Positions 44,434 to 53,866 of a stretch of 64,000 bases of DNA are shown in pieces. The position numbers and the translations under genes were made by a program. Every line of letters starts with the position of its first letter. The stretch's first letter is position 1. The stretch is taken from NCBI GenBank assembly GCA_050043265.1, contig JBHJIR010000087.1:23439-87438 (forward strand), given 5' to 3'. Source of the stretch: Pelagibius sp050043265 (GTDB taxonomy: Bacteria > Pseudomonadota > Alphaproteobacteria > Kiloniellales > Kiloniellaceae). A model generated the notes under the pieces. The model ran no database searches. It was given only the letters and a program-made list of their open reading frames with translations, and was not told where the DNA came from.

Positions 44434-45033
44434 TCAGCCCGGGTCGGTCTCGCGCATCGACGGTCGGGCGTTGAATTCCTCGAACCAGGCGGCGAGGTCG
44501 GCACGGCCTTGGCGCCATTCCAGCGCACCATGGCGCAGGTCGAGGTAGCCGAGCGCCGCGGCGCAGGCGATGTGACCCAGGGTGAGATCGCCGGGCAGCG
44601 CCTTCAGATGTCCCCCCATCCGGTCGAGCCCGCGCAGGATGGCGGCGCGCCAGCGGGCGACGGTTTCCGGCGACTGCTGCGCCTGCGGCCGGCGGCCTTC
44701 CATGGTGATGTTGAAGGCGGCATCGGTCATACCCTGGGCCAGCGCCGCGGCGACCAGCACCTTGAAGCGGCCCGTCCCCGCCGCCGGGATCAATGCCGGG
44801 GCATTGCCCAGACCGTCGAGGTATTCGGCGATCACCGGGCTGTCGAAGATCGCCATGCCGTCGTCGAGCACCAGGCAGGGTATCTTGCCGAGCGGGTTTG
44901 CGGTGTGCAGTTCCACCGGGTCCTCCATCGGATTGCAGACGACCTCTTCGAGGTCCGCCATCAGGCCGCGCTCGCGCGCGACGACCCGGCACTTGCGGGC
45001 ATAGGGGGACGTAAGGGAATAGAACAGCTGCAT
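44434..45033 (-). CDS. Glutathione S-transferase family protein
   Basis: 199 residues. N-terminal thioredoxin-like domain (1-80) with FYSLTSPYARKCRVVARERGL, the cis-Pro segment NPLGKIPCLVLDDG and the glutathione-binding DSPVIAEYLD; C-terminal helical domain (90-195) with LTLGHIACAAALGYLDLR. ATG 45033 has GGAGG 5 nt upstream. Substrate unknown. It lies upstream of the 5-oxoprolinase operon on the same strand but before the shared operator, so it is probably separate. Confidence 0.92.
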   Translation of the reverse strand: MQLFYSLTSPYARKCRVVARERGLMADLEEVVCNPMEDPVELHTANPLGKIPCLVLDDGMAIFDSPVIAEYLDGLGNAPALIPAAGTGRFKVLVAAALAQGMTDAAFNITMEGRRPQAQQSPETVARWRAAILRGLDRMGGHLKALPGDLTLGHIACAAALGYLDLRHGALEWRQGRADLAAWFEEFNARPSMRETDPG

Positions 45034-45166
45034 ACCTGCCTCCGCGCGGCGAGTGTCTTGAAGTACAGAGCCGCGAATCGGCGCTGCACCAAACGGCGGA
45101 GACCTTAGGCGATTGTTCGTAAGGGGTCGATAGGCAACCGCAGCGTGAAGGGGGGTGAGGGTCCGC

Positions 45167-46558
45167 TTACACCTTGTAGGCCAGGCGTACGCCACCCCAG
45201 TGCTTGCCGCCGACGACGATAGGCGCCGAGACGTCCTTCATCATGACGAAGTTGCCGCCGCCCATGTCGCGGCGATAGGTCTGCAGCAGGAAAGGCTCAG
45301 TGTTCTGCCCGGCGGCAAGGCCGACGCGGTCGGCGAAGATGCGCCGGTTGCGGCAGTTGGCGGCGTTCCACACCGGATCGTCGCTCTGAGCTTGCGCGAA
45401 CTTCAGATTGTGGGTCGGCAGGAAGCCGTTTGCATCGACCGCAGCGCAGAACACCACGCGCGCGTCGAAGTCCAGCACCGGCTCCTGGATCGCCGGCAGA
45501 ACGGCGTCGGTCAGCGGCACGCCGCCGGCCATCAATTGTTCGGGGTCGGTGCCGGCAATCGGCTGGTAGTCGCGGTCAAACAGCTGTGCCTCGGTGATGC
45601 GGCCATCCTTCAAGGCCTGTTCGAACGCCGCGGTCACCTGTGCGGCGACACCGCGCACCTGTTTGATGAAGGGTCCGTCGACGGAATTCAGCGACGACTG
45701 CGCGGTCAGGCGGATCACGCGCTCGCTGACCTCGATCAGACGATTCACCCGGTCGCGCGCCTCGCCCAGGGTGGTCGACGAGATTTCGACCTCGCCGTTC
45801 ATGACTTCCAGAGTCGAGACGAAGGTGCCGCACTGCTGATCGATGCGCTGGGCGCTCTCGGCAATGGCGGCGGTGTCTTCCTCGATGCCGCCGACCGCCT
45901 GGCCGACAGTGCTCATCACTTCGCCGATGGTCTGGGTGCCGCTGCGCACCGATTCGGCGCGTCCGGTAGTCTCGTTGCCCTGGGCGATGAGCTGCTCGGC
46001 CTGTTCGGTCAGCTTCTTCAGGGTCGCGTCGATCTGCGCGGTGGCACTGGAGGTCTGGGTCGCCAGCGCCTTCACCTCGCCGGCAACCACGGCAAAGCCT
46101 TTACCGGCCGCGCCGGCCCGCGCCGCCTCGATGGTGGCGTTCAAGGCCAGCAGATTGGTCTGCTTGGCGATGGCGTCGATACCCTTGGCCACCTGGGCGA
46201 CCTGGCTGAGCGCTTCCTGCAGGCCGGTCAGCTGGCCTTCGATCACCGAGACCGCTTCAACCAGGGCATGAATGTCGTCCACCGCGTTGCGTACGGTCTG
46301 CTCGGAGCCGCGCACGCTGGTCGCGGTTTCCGCGGCCTTCTCGCGGGCGTGGCCGGCGGCGGTGGCGATGTGGCGGTTGCTGTCGTTCACCTCGCCGGCA
46401 TTGGCAACCAGCTCGTGGAACGAGCGGGCCTGCTGAGCGACCCGGGCCGAGACCTCTTCGATATTGCCCGCGACATCGACGATTTCGACGCCGAGACCGG
46501 CGGCTTCGCGCGCCAGTCCCTCGATGATGCCCGCTTCTGCGGTTGCGTCACCCGACAT
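45167..46558 (-). CDS. Cytoplasmic chemoreceptor with C-terminal sensor domain
   Basis: 463 residues and no membrane helix. The order is reversed from classical receptors: the signalling coiled coil comes first (about 30-260, with AKQTNLLALNATIEAARAGAAGKG and TQTSSATAQIDATL), and the sensory part is at the C-terminus (about 285-463, RVVFCAAVDANGFLPTHNLKFAQ, CRNRRIFADRVGL, LLQTYRRDMGGGNFVMMKD and GKHWGGVRLAY). That C-terminal region occurs in other soluble receptors and resembles a Cache-like fold; its ligand is unknown. Confidence 0.92.
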   Translation of the reverse strand: MSGDATAEAGIIEGLAREAAGLGVEIVDVAGNIEEVSARVAQQARSFHELVANAGEVNDSNRHIATAAGHAREKAAETATSVRGSEQTVRNAVDDIHALVEAVSVIEGQLTGLQEALSQVAQVAKGIDAIAKQTNLLALNATIEAARAGAAGKGFAVVAGEVKALATQTSSATAQIDATLKKLTEQAEQLIAQGNETTGRAESVRSGTQTIGEVMSTVGQAVGGIEEDTAAIAESAQRIDQQCGTFVSTLEVMNGEVEISSTTLGEARDRVNRLIEVSERVIRLTAQSSLNSVDGPFIKQVRGVAAQVTAAFEQALKDGRITEAQLFDRDYQPIAGTDPEQLMAGGVPLTDAVLPAIQEPVLDFDARVVFCAAVDANGFLPTHNLKFAQAQSDDPVWNAANCRNRRIFADRVGLAAGQNTEPFLLQTYRRDMGGGNFVMMKDVSAPIVVGGKHWGGVRLAYKV

Positions 46559-46760
46559 TGACTTCCCTTGGTCTTCTTGGTTGTCCAGATCCGGCTTTTG
46601 TGCCAGTTCATTCGTCAGTCCACTGAGTGAGAAAGATGCAAGAACAGCGTTAAGAAAGCCTTATGTAAACCATACTTCTAGTGGAATTCGCCATATCCCT
46701 GCCATATTAGGGACTTAACGTTACTGACCACGACGACATTACTGGGATGGGTTGGGTTCG

Positions 46761-47516
46761 GTGGCACTTCTCGCGATAAACTTGCGGCGTTTGCTGGTCT
46801 TTCTGGCCGTCCTGCTTGCCGGGCCGGCGCTGGCGCTGATGACCGACGACGTGACGCTGGAGCGCAGCTGGACCACCGCCAGCCGCGACAGCGCCGGAAT
46901 CGTGCCGCCGGCCGCGGCGACGCCGGAAGCGGTGGTCCAGGTCTACGGCGCGCGCACCTTCGGCTGGCGCGGCGCCTTTGCCGTGCACACCTGGATTGCG
47001 GTGAAGCCGGCCGGCGCCGCAAGCTACGCAACCTACGAGGTTATCGGCTGGCGCTTCTGGCGCGACGGCAACGGCCTGCCCCGCCGCGAGGGCCCGCCGG
47101 ACCGCCACTGGTTCGGCGCCAGGCCGCAGATCTATGCCGAGCTGCGCGGGCCCGAGGCCGCCGCGGCCATCCCCCAGATCGAGGCCGCCGTCGCCACCTA
47201 CCCTTTCGCCACGCAGTACCGTACCTGGCCGGGCCCCAACTCCAACACCTTCACCGCGACCGTCGCCCGCCAGGTCCCCGCCCTGCGGCTCGACCTGCCG
47301 CCGACCGCCGTCGGCAAGGACTACCTCGGCCCGGGCGACTTCGTCGCCGAGGCCCCCAGCGGCACCGGCTACCAGGTCTCCCTATTGGGCGTCCTGGGCG
47401 TGCTGGCCGCCCGTGAGGAAGGCCTGGAGGTGAACATCCTGGGGATGACCTTCGGCGCCGATCCACTCGACCTCGCGGTAAAGCTGCCCGGACTGGGCCG
47501 CCTCGGGCCCGGCTGA
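46761..47516 (+). CDS. DUF3750 family protein
   Basis: About 251 residues with an N-terminal hydrophobic anchor (LRRLLVFLAVLLAGPALALM) and a conserved DUF3750 domain: VQVYGARTFGWRGAFAVHTWIAVKP, YATYEVIGWRFW, YPFATQYRTWPGPNSNTF. His, Trp and Asn residues are reminiscent of a cysteine-free hydrolase-like fold, but no function is established. Start is uncertain: GTG 46761 is chosen, while TTG 46752 is possible. Confidence 0.85.
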   Translation: MALLAINLRRLLVFLAVLLAGPALALMTDDVTLERSWTTASRDSAGIVPPAAATPEAVVQVYGARTFGWRGAFAVHTWIAVKPAGAASYATYEVIGWRFWRDGNGLPRREGPPDRHWFGARPQIYAELRGPEAAAAIPQIEAAVATYPFATQYRTWPGPNSNTFTATVARQVPALRLDLPPTAVGKDYLGPGDFVAEAPSGTGYQVSLLGVLGVLAAREEGLEVNILGMTFGADPLDLAVKLPGLGRLGPG

Positions 47517-47680
47517 CGGCGGCGATCCCCCGGAAGCCGCGCAGAAGCAATCGGGTGCGCCCCCTTGGCGCAGGGCTGCCCTGCGGTCGGGGGGCAGCCG
47601 CTTGGCTTGACGCAACCGGGGCCGCGCCGTCATGCTGCGGCCCTCGACCTTTCCCTCTTCCAATCCATCACAGTGACGAC

Positions 47681-48412
47681 ATGAGCGTTTGGGGCAAGAT
47701 TCTCGGAGGCGCCGCCGGCTTTGCGTTGGGCGGACCCATTGGTGCCCTGATCGGCGCCCTGGCCGGCCATGCCGTCGACAAGATGAAGGACAGCACCGGC
47801 CCGGCCGCCACCGACGCAACCAAGCAGATCGCCTTCACCATCGGCGTCATCGTGCTGGGCGCCAAGCTGGCCAAGGCCGACGGCACGGTGACGCGCGACG
47901 AGGTCGATGCCTTCAAGCAGGTGTTCCATATCCCCGCAGAGGAGATGAAGAACGTCGGCCGCGTGTTCGATCAGGCGCGCAAGGATTCGCGCGGCTACGA
48001 ACCCTACGCCAAGCAACTGGCGCGGATGTTCGCCGATAATCCCGCCGTGCTGGAGGAACTGCTGCACGGCCTGTTCCATATCGCCCGCGCCGACGGCACG
48101 GTGAGCGACGAAGAAGCCGCCTATCTGGAACAGCTGGCTGGCATCTTCGGCCTCGACGCCCGCGCCTGGGACCGCATCCGCGCCGCCAACGTCGCCGCCG
48201 GAGAAAGCGACCCCTACCGCATCCTCGGCATCGGCCACGAGGCCAGCGATCAGGAAATCCGCACCGCCCACCGCAAGCTGGTGGTCGAGAACCACCCCGA
48301 CCGTCTGGTCTCGCAGGGCCTGCCGCAGGAATTCGTCGACATGGCCAACGAGAAGCTGGCCACCATCAACGCCGCCTACGACGACATCAAGAAACAGCGC
48401 GGCATCAAATAG
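47681..48412 (+). CDS. DjlA-like TerB/J-domain co-chaperone
   Basis: 243 residues: a glycine-zipper N-terminus (WGKILGGAAGFALGGPIGALIGALAGHAV in parts) likely to insert into the membrane, a TerB-like helical domain (about 50-150, AKLAKADGTVTRDEVDAFKQVF and HIARADGTVSDEEAAYLEQL), and a C-terminal J domain (about 178-243) with the essential HPD (VVENHPDRLVS). It stimulates DnaK at the membrane. ATG 47681 gives the family N-terminus. Confidence 0.93.
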   Translation: MSVWGKILGGAAGFALGGPIGALIGALAGHAVDKMKDSTGPAATDATKQIAFTIGVIVLGAKLAKADGTVTRDEVDAFKQVFHIPAEEMKNVGRVFDQARKDSRGYEPYAKQLARMFADNPAVLEELLHGLFHIARADGTVSDEEAAYLEQLAGIFGLDARAWDRIRAANVAAGESDPYRILGIGHEASDQEIRTAHRKLVVENHPDRLVSQGLPQEFVDMANEKLATINAAYDDIKKQRGIK

Positions 48413-48431
48413 ACATGACCCAGAACTAGCG

Positions 48432-50303
48432 ATGGCCCAGTCCCCACCCCTCATCGCGTTGAACGACGCGCGCCTGTCGTTCGGCACCACAACGCTGTTC
48501 AACGGCCTGTCGCTGACCCTGGCGAACGGCGAACGGGCCTGCCTGGTCGGGCGCAACGGCACCGGCAAGTCGACCCTGCTGAAGGTGATCGCCGGGCAGC
48601 AGGACCTCGACGGCGGCGAGCGCTTCCTGCAGCCGGGCACCAAGGTGGCCTACCTGCCGCAGGATCCGAGCTTCCAGGCCGGCGACACCATCGCCGACTA
48701 CGTGGCGCAGGATCCGGTCCGGCAAGAAGAAGCGCCGCACCATCTGGTCGATGCCGTGCTGGCGCGCCTGGACCTGGACGGCACCCGCCGGTTGGGCGGC
48801 CTGTCCGGCGGCGAGGGCCGCCGCGTGGCGTTGGCCCGCTGCCTGGTTTCCGAGCCCGAGGTGCTGCTGCTGGACGAGCCGACCAACCACCTGGACCTGC
48901 CGACCATCGACTGGCTGGAAGGCGAGCTGAAGCGGTTTCGCGGCGCCCTGCTGGTGATCAGCCACGACCGCGCCTTCCTGTCCAATCTGACCAACACCAC
49001 CCTGTGGCTCGACCGCGGCAAGCTGCGCCGGCTCGACAAGTCGTTTTCCGCCTTCGACGACTGGGCCGACGAACTGCGCCAGCAGGAAGCCGACGCGCAG
49101 CACAAGCTGGACCGCCAGATCGTGCGCGAGGAGCGCTGGCTGCAGCGCGGCGTCACCGCCCGGCGCAAGCGCAACCAGGGCCGCCTCACCCGCCTGCACG
49201 GCCTGCGCCAGGAGCGCCGCGAGTGGCTGAACCAGGTCGGCACCGCCAAGCTGGAAACCGCCAGCAGCGGGCGCAGCGGCGACCTGGTGATCGAGGCCGA
49301 GAATTTGAACAAGAGCTTCGCCGGCACGGACGGCGAGCTGGTCATTCTGAAAGATTTCTCCACCCGCATCCGGCGCGGCGACCGCCTGGGCATCATCGGG
49401 CCGAACGGCGCCGGCAAGTCGACCCTGGTGAAGATGCTGATGGGCACCCTGGCGCCCGACAGCGGCAAGCTGCGCCAGGGCAGCAACGTGCAGCCGCTCT
49501 ATTTCGACCAGCGCCGCGAGAGCCTGGACCCCGAAGCCACGCTGTGGCAGGTGCTGGCGCCCGACGGCGGCGACACCATCATCGTGCGCGGCAGCCAGCG
49601 CCACGTGGTGTCCTACCTGAAGGACTTCCTGTTCGACGAGAACCAGGTCCGCCAGCCGGTGAAGGCGCTGTCCGGCGGCGAAAAGGCCCGCCTGCTGCTG
49701 GCCCGCCTCTTCGCCAAGCCGAGCAACCTGCTGGTGCTCGACGAGCCGACCAACGACCTCGACATGGAGACCCTCGACCTGTTGGAGGAGGTGCTCAGCG
49801 ACTACGAAGGAACCCTGATCCTGGTCAGCCACGACCGCGACTTCCTCGATCGCCTGGTAACCGCCGTGATCGCCATGGAAGGCGGCGGCCGCAGCCTGGA
49901 GGTCGCCGGCGGCTACGGCGACTACCTGCGCTACAAACGCAGCCTGGCCGCGGACGGCGCCGCGAAGCCGGGCGGCGACAAGCCGAGGGCGAAAACAGAG
50001 CCGGGCCGGCCTAAGAAGGCGGCCAAGCTGAGTTACAAGGACCAGCGCGAGTTGGACGGCCTGCCGGCGCGGCTCGACAAACTGGCCGCCGAGGCCGCCG
50101 CGCTGGAGCAGAAGCTGACCGATCCGACATTGTATCAGAAGAACCCCGACGGCTTTGCCGAGATCACCCGCAGCCTGAGCGCCAAGCGCGGCGAACTGGC
50201 CGCCGCCGAGGAGCGCTGGCTGGAACTGGAGGCGGAACGCGAAGCCCTTGAGTCCGGCAAGGCCGAATCCGGCAAAGCGAGCAACGGCGAGTTGACCTCT
50301 TGA
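48432..50303 (+). CDS. uup: ABC-F ATPase, Uup-like
   Basis: 623 residues: two ABC domains without membrane segments. Site 1 has GRNGTGKST (about 38-46), LSGGEGRRVALAR and LLLDEPTNHLD; site 2 has GPNGAGKST, LSGGEKARLLLAR and LVLDEPTNDLD. An arm/linker and a C-terminal coiled-coil (about 560-620) match Uup-type ABC-F proteins that act on ribosomes or nucleic acid. The stop overlaps the TTG start of the EamA gene. Confidence 0.93.
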   Translation: MAQSPPLIALNDARLSFGTTTLFNGLSLTLANGERACLVGRNGTGKSTLLKVIAGQQDLDGGERFLQPGTKVAYLPQDPSFQAGDTIADYVAQDPVRQEEAPHHLVDAVLARLDLDGTRRLGGLSGGEGRRVALARCLVSEPEVLLLDEPTNHLDLPTIDWLEGELKRFRGALLVISHDRAFLSNLTNTTLWLDRGKLRRLDKSFSAFDDWADELRQQEADAQHKLDRQIVREERWLQRGVTARRKRNQGRLTRLHGLRQERREWLNQVGTAKLETASSGRSGDLVIEAENLNKSFAGTDGELVILKDFSTRIRRGDRLGIIGPNGAGKSTLVKMLMGTLAPDSGKLRQGSNVQPLYFDQRRESLDPEATLWQVLAPDGGDTIIVRGSQRHVVSYLKDFLFDENQVRQPVKALSGGEKARLLLARLFAKPSNLLVLDEPTNDLDMETLDLLEEVLSDYEGTLILVSHDRDFLDRLVTAVIAMEGGGRSLEVAGGYGDYLRYKRSLAADGAAKPGGDKPRAKTEPGRPKKAAKLSYKDQRELDGLPARLDKLAAEAAALEQKLTDPTLYQKNPDGFAEITRSLSAKRGELAAAEERWLELEAEREALESGKAESGKASNGELTS

Positions 50304-51214
50304 GCACGCCAGCGTCGGCGCACGCAGGAGAGTCGCCCATCACGCCGCTGCACATGCTGCTGATCCTCGGCATCATGGTGGTGTGGGGCATCAATTTCGC
50401 GGTCGCCAAGATCGGCCTGCAGCAGATCCCGCCGATCTTCCTGATCGCCTGCCGCTTCCTGCTGGTGGCCATCCTGCTGCTGCCTTTCGCCAAGCGCCCG
50501 CACGGTCAGTGGGGGGCCATCCTCGCCATTGCGGTCGTGCTCGGCCTGCTGCACTTCTCCTTCATGTTCAACGGGCTGAAAACGCTCGACGCTGCCACCG
50601 CAGCCATCGCCATCCAGCTGCAGGTGCCCTTCGCCGCGCTGCTCGCCGCCATCTTCTTCAAGGACAAGCTCGGCTGGCGCCGCGCCCTGGGCATGACCAT
50701 CGCCTTCCTCGGCGTCGCCCTCATCGCCGGCGAGCCGCGGCTGAACGGCCAGTACCTGGCGCTCAGCTTCGTCCTCACCGCCTGCTTCATCTGGTCCGTC
50801 GCCAACGTGATGATCAAGCGGCTGAAAGATGTCGACGGCGTGACCTTGAACGCCTGGATCGCCGTCTTCGCCACGCCGATGCTGTTCGCCGCCTCGGCGG
50901 CGATGGAAGACGGCCAGATCGAGGCCGTGCGCCAGGCCGATTTCTGGGCCTACTTCGCCGTGGTCTACCAGGCCGTGGCGGTGGTGGTGATCGGCTACGG
51001 CTGCTGGTACTGGCTGATGCGGCGCTACCAGATGAACCAGATCATGTCGGCCACCCTGCTGGTGCCGCTGTTCGGCGTGCTGTCCGGCGTCATCTTCCTG
51101 GGCGAGAGCCTGACGGTGAACCTGCTCATCGGCGGCGCCATGACCATCGCCGGGGTCGCCATCATCATCATCCGCCGCCCACGCATCGCGGCGCCGCAAG
51201 CCGAGCGGCTGTAG
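50300..51214 (+). CDS. EamA/DMT-family transporter
   Basis: 304 residues with ten membrane helices in two EamA repeats (about 17-140 and 155-295). Start is TTG 50300, its TTGA overlapping the uup stop, giving MSTPASAHAGESPITPLHMLL; no better start precedes the first helix. Drug/metabolite exporter fold; substrate unknown. In a run of same-strand genes with the isochorismatase-like gene 18 bp downstream. Confidence 0.9.
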   Translation: MSTPASAHAGESPITPLHMLLILGIMVVWGINFAVAKIGLQQIPPIFLIACRFLLVAILLLPFAKRPHGQWGAILAIAVVLGLLHFSFMFNGLKTLDAATAAIAIQLQVPFAALLAAIFFKDKLGWRRALGMTIAFLGVALIAGEPRLNGQYLALSFVLTACFIWSVANVMIKRLKDVDGVTLNAWIAVFATPMLFAASAAMEDGQIEAVRQADFWAYFAVVYQAVAVVVIGYGCWYWLMRRYQMNQIMSATLLVPLFGVLSGVIFLGESLTVNLLIGGAMTIAGVAIIIIRRPRIAAPQAERL

Positions 51215-51232
51215 CGAAAGCCGAGGCCCACC

Positions 51233-51805
51233 ATGGCGAGCGCATTGGTAGTGAGTAACCGGGCCATCCTGCTGCCCATCGACGTCCAGCAGGCCTTCGA
51301 CGATCCGTCCTGGGGCCGGCGCAACAATCCCGGGATGGAGGCCGCGGGCCTGCGACTGCTCGCCGCCTGGCGTGCCGCGAACCGCCCGGTCCTCCATGTG
51401 AAGCACGACTCGGCCGAGCCGGCTTCGACGCTGCGTCCCGGCCAGCCCGGCAACGCCTTCAAACCGGGCTTCGAACCGCAAGCCGGCGAGGCACTGATCA
51501 CCAAGTCCGTCAATGCCGCCTTCATCGGCACCCCCCTGGAGGCCGACCTGCACGCGCGCGGCGGCACGCAGATTGTGGTCTTCGGCCTGACCACCGACAT
51601 GTGCGTGTCGACCACCGCCCGGGTCGGCGCCAACCTGGGTTTCGATATGATCGTCGTCGCCGACGCCTGCGCCACCTTCGACCAGGTAGCGCCGGATGGG
51701 ACCCCGGTCGACGCCGACCTGCTGCACCGTGTCCACCTGACCACCCTGAACACCGAGTTCGCCCGCGTTGCGAAGGTGGATGAGGTCATCGCCGGACTGC
51801 GCTAG
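51233..51805 (+). CDS. Isochorismatase-family cysteine hydrolase
   Basis: 190 residues with the complete Asp-Lys-Cys triad: Asp17 (LLPIDVQQAF), Lys91 (LITKSVNAAFIGT) and Cys124 (GLTTDMCVSTTAR), and a cis-peptide before the cysteine. Nicotinamidases, ureidoacrylate hydrolases and isochorismatases share this fold; the substrate cannot be told here. Followed 11 bp later by the amidase gene. Confidence 0.93.
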   Translation: MASALVVSNRAILLPIDVQQAFDDPSWGRRNNPGMEAAGLRLLAAWRAANRPVLHVKHDSAEPASTLRPGQPGNAFKPGFEPQAGEALITKSVNAAFIGTPLEADLHARGGTQIVVFGLTTDMCVSTTARVGANLGFDMIVVADACATFDQVAPDGTPVDADLLHRVHLTTLNTEFARVAKVDEVIAGLR

Positions 51806-51816
51806 ACTATATTCTT

Positions 51817-52557
51817 ATGACCGATCTCCAGATCATCGCGCGCCCCTCGCCCAACCACGACGCCCGCCCCGAAGGCCGGGACGTCGACATCCTGCTGCTG
51901 CACTACACCGGCATGCAGAGCGGCAGCGCGGCACTGGAGCGTCTCTGCGATCCCGACAGCAAGGTCAGCGCCCACTATCTGGTCGAAGAGGACGGGCAGG
52001 TTTTCCATCTGGTGCCCGAAGAGCGCCGCGCCTGGCACGCCGGCGTCGCCGAATGGCAGGGCGCCGGCGACATCAACGCGCGCTCCCTCGGCATCGAGAT
52101 CGTCAACCCCGGTCACGAGTTCGGCTACCGCCCTTTTCCGATCGGACAGATGGCCGCCGTGAGACGCCTGGCCCTCGACATCCTGGCGCGCCATCCGATC
52201 CCGGCAGCCCGGGTGCTCGGCCATTCCGCCGTGGCGCCACTGTGCAAGGAGGACCCCGGAGAGCTGTTCGACTGGCGCGGCCTTGCCGCCGCGGGCATCG
52301 GCCTGTGGCCGGAAAGCACGACTGCCGCGGTGCTTGAAAGCGCCGTCGCCAAGGCCCTGACGCGCATCGGCTACGGCTATGCCGAGGAAGACCTACCCGC
52401 CGTGATCCGCGCCTTCCAGCGCCATTTCCGGCCCAACTCGATCACCGGCGCCGCCGATGCGGAGACCCGCCGGCGCATGGCCGCGCTGCTCGCCGTGATT
52501 GACTGCCCCCCGCGACGGATGTCGCGATTGACTGAAACGCCCGAATTCCCTACCTAG
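51817..52557 (+). CDS. AmpD-like N-acetylmuramoyl-L-alanine amidase
   Basis: 246 residues of the Amidase_2 family. Zinc ligands are likely the His of LLLHYTGM and LGHSAVAP and the acidic KEDPGELFDW site; SAHYLVEEDGQVFHLVPEERRAWHAG is typical. No signal peptide, so a cytoplasmic role in recycling anhydro-muropeptides is likely. A C-terminal peptidoglycan-binding-like helix region (about 180-225) is present. The stop falls right at the 5' end of rnpB. Confidence 0.93.
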   Translation: MTDLQIIARPSPNHDARPEGRDVDILLLHYTGMQSGSAALERLCDPDSKVSAHYLVEEDGQVFHLVPEERRAWHAGVAEWQGAGDINARSLGIEIVNPGHEFGYRPFPIGQMAAVRRLALDILARHPIPAARVLGHSAVAPLCKEDPGELFDWRGLAAAGIGLWPESTTAAVLESAVAKALTRIGYGYAEEDLPAVIRAFQRHFRPNSITGAADAETRRRMAALLAVIDCPPRRMSRLTETPEFPT

Positions 52558-52559
52558 AC

Positions 52560-52970
<411 letters not shown>

Positions 52971-53034
52971 TATTTCACCGTCTATTGCCACCGCGACTCC
53001 GCGAAAAGCACTGCAAAGCCTTCGGTCTGGCAAC

Positions 53035-53060
53035 GCAGGCCAACCGCTGCGGCCTTTTTT
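53035..53060 (+). terminator. Terminator after rnpB
   Basis: AGGCC/GGCCT stem around a 9-nt loop followed by six T residues, about 70-90 bp after the mature rnpB end; it would end the precursor. Confidence 0.75.
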
Positions 53061-53186
53061 CGCCCTCGAAAGAACAAAGAACGAACAAGGCGGAATGCCA
53101 GATTTGACTGCGCCTTGATTGTGGTTTTTCTGATTTGACCCACAAGGCCTGCCATCAGTACTGGTGAAGGCCCCGAAATGAACACT

Positions 53187-53202
53187 TTAAGCTCTTGTTA
53201 AC
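53187..53202 (+). promoter_or_regulatory. CtrA-type box before the dcw operon
   Basis: Perfect TTAA-N7-TTAA followed by C, the consensus for the cell-cycle regulator CtrA in alphaproteobacteria. It lies 25-40 bp upstream of the -35 hexamer of the mraZ promoter. Confidence 0.65.
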
Positions 53203-53226
53203 CCGCAATAATTACTTGTCGTGGCA

Positions 53227-53267
53227 TTGACACCCATATTATCCCATGATATCCCAAATGGTCCCAT
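53227..53267 (+). promoter_or_regulatory. mraZ promoter with four MraZ boxes
   Basis: TTGACA (53227-53232) is a consensus -35. Immediately after, CCCA occurs at 53233, 53243, 53253 and 53263, exactly 10 bp apart. On the other strand this reads as four TGGG repeats with N6 between, matching the known MraZ direct-repeat target (TGGGN with 5-bp gaps). MraZ binding would cover the core promoter, giving autorepression. Confidence 0.85.
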
Positions 53268-53386
53268 AGTGAGGGTAGAGTACGGCAAGCCTTGCCACCT
53301 CATGGAAGACGCCCGGCCGGACCAGCCGCGGGATGGGTCGTGGCAACGGCATTTGAGCAGCGCGGAAGGAGCCGCAGGGGAACGAG

Positions 53387-53866
53387 GTGGCGATCTTTAT
53401 TGGCACCTTCGAGAACAAGGTGGACGCGAAGGGGCGGGTTTCCGTCCCCGCGCAGTTCCGCCAGGCACTCGCCGGCCAGCCGTTCAACGGCATTGCCGCT
53501 TTCCGTTCGCATCGTGCCGATGCGGTCGAAGGCTGCGGCATGGATTTCATGGAACAGATGATCGCCCGCGTCGGTGAGCTCGATCTCTTCGCCGCCGACT
53601 CCGACGACCTGGCCACCACCATCTTCTCGGATTCCCAGCAGCTGACCTTCGACAGCACCGGCCGCATCCAGCTGCCGGAGAATTTCCGCGCCCACGCCGG
53701 CATCACCGACAAGGCCGCCTTCGTCGGCATGGGTCAGCTGTTCCAGATCTGGGAGCCCGGCAAGCTGGAGGCCCACAAGGCGGCCTCGCGCCAGCGCGCC
53801 CGCGACCAGCGCCTGACCCTGCCCGCCGCCGGTGGCGGCGCAACGGGTGGCGGAGGTGGCCGATGA
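53387..53866 (+). CDS. mraZ: MraZ transcriptional regulator of the dcw cluster
   Basis: 159 residues with two AbrB-like MraZ domains, each with the DxxGR motif: VDAKGRVSVPAQFRQAL (about 13-29) and FDSTGRIQLPENFRAHA (about 88-104). It binds TGGGN repeats upstream of its own operon, four of which are present here. Start is GTG 53387. The stop overlaps the rsmH start (ATGA). Confidence 0.96.
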   Translation: MAIFIGTFENKVDAKGRVSVPAQFRQALAGQPFNGIAAFRSHRADAVEGCGMDFMEQMIARVGELDLFAADSDDLATTIFSDSQQLTFDSTGRIQLPENFRAHAGITDKAAFVGMGQLFQIWEPGKLEAHKAASRQRARDQRLTLPAAGGGATGGGGGR

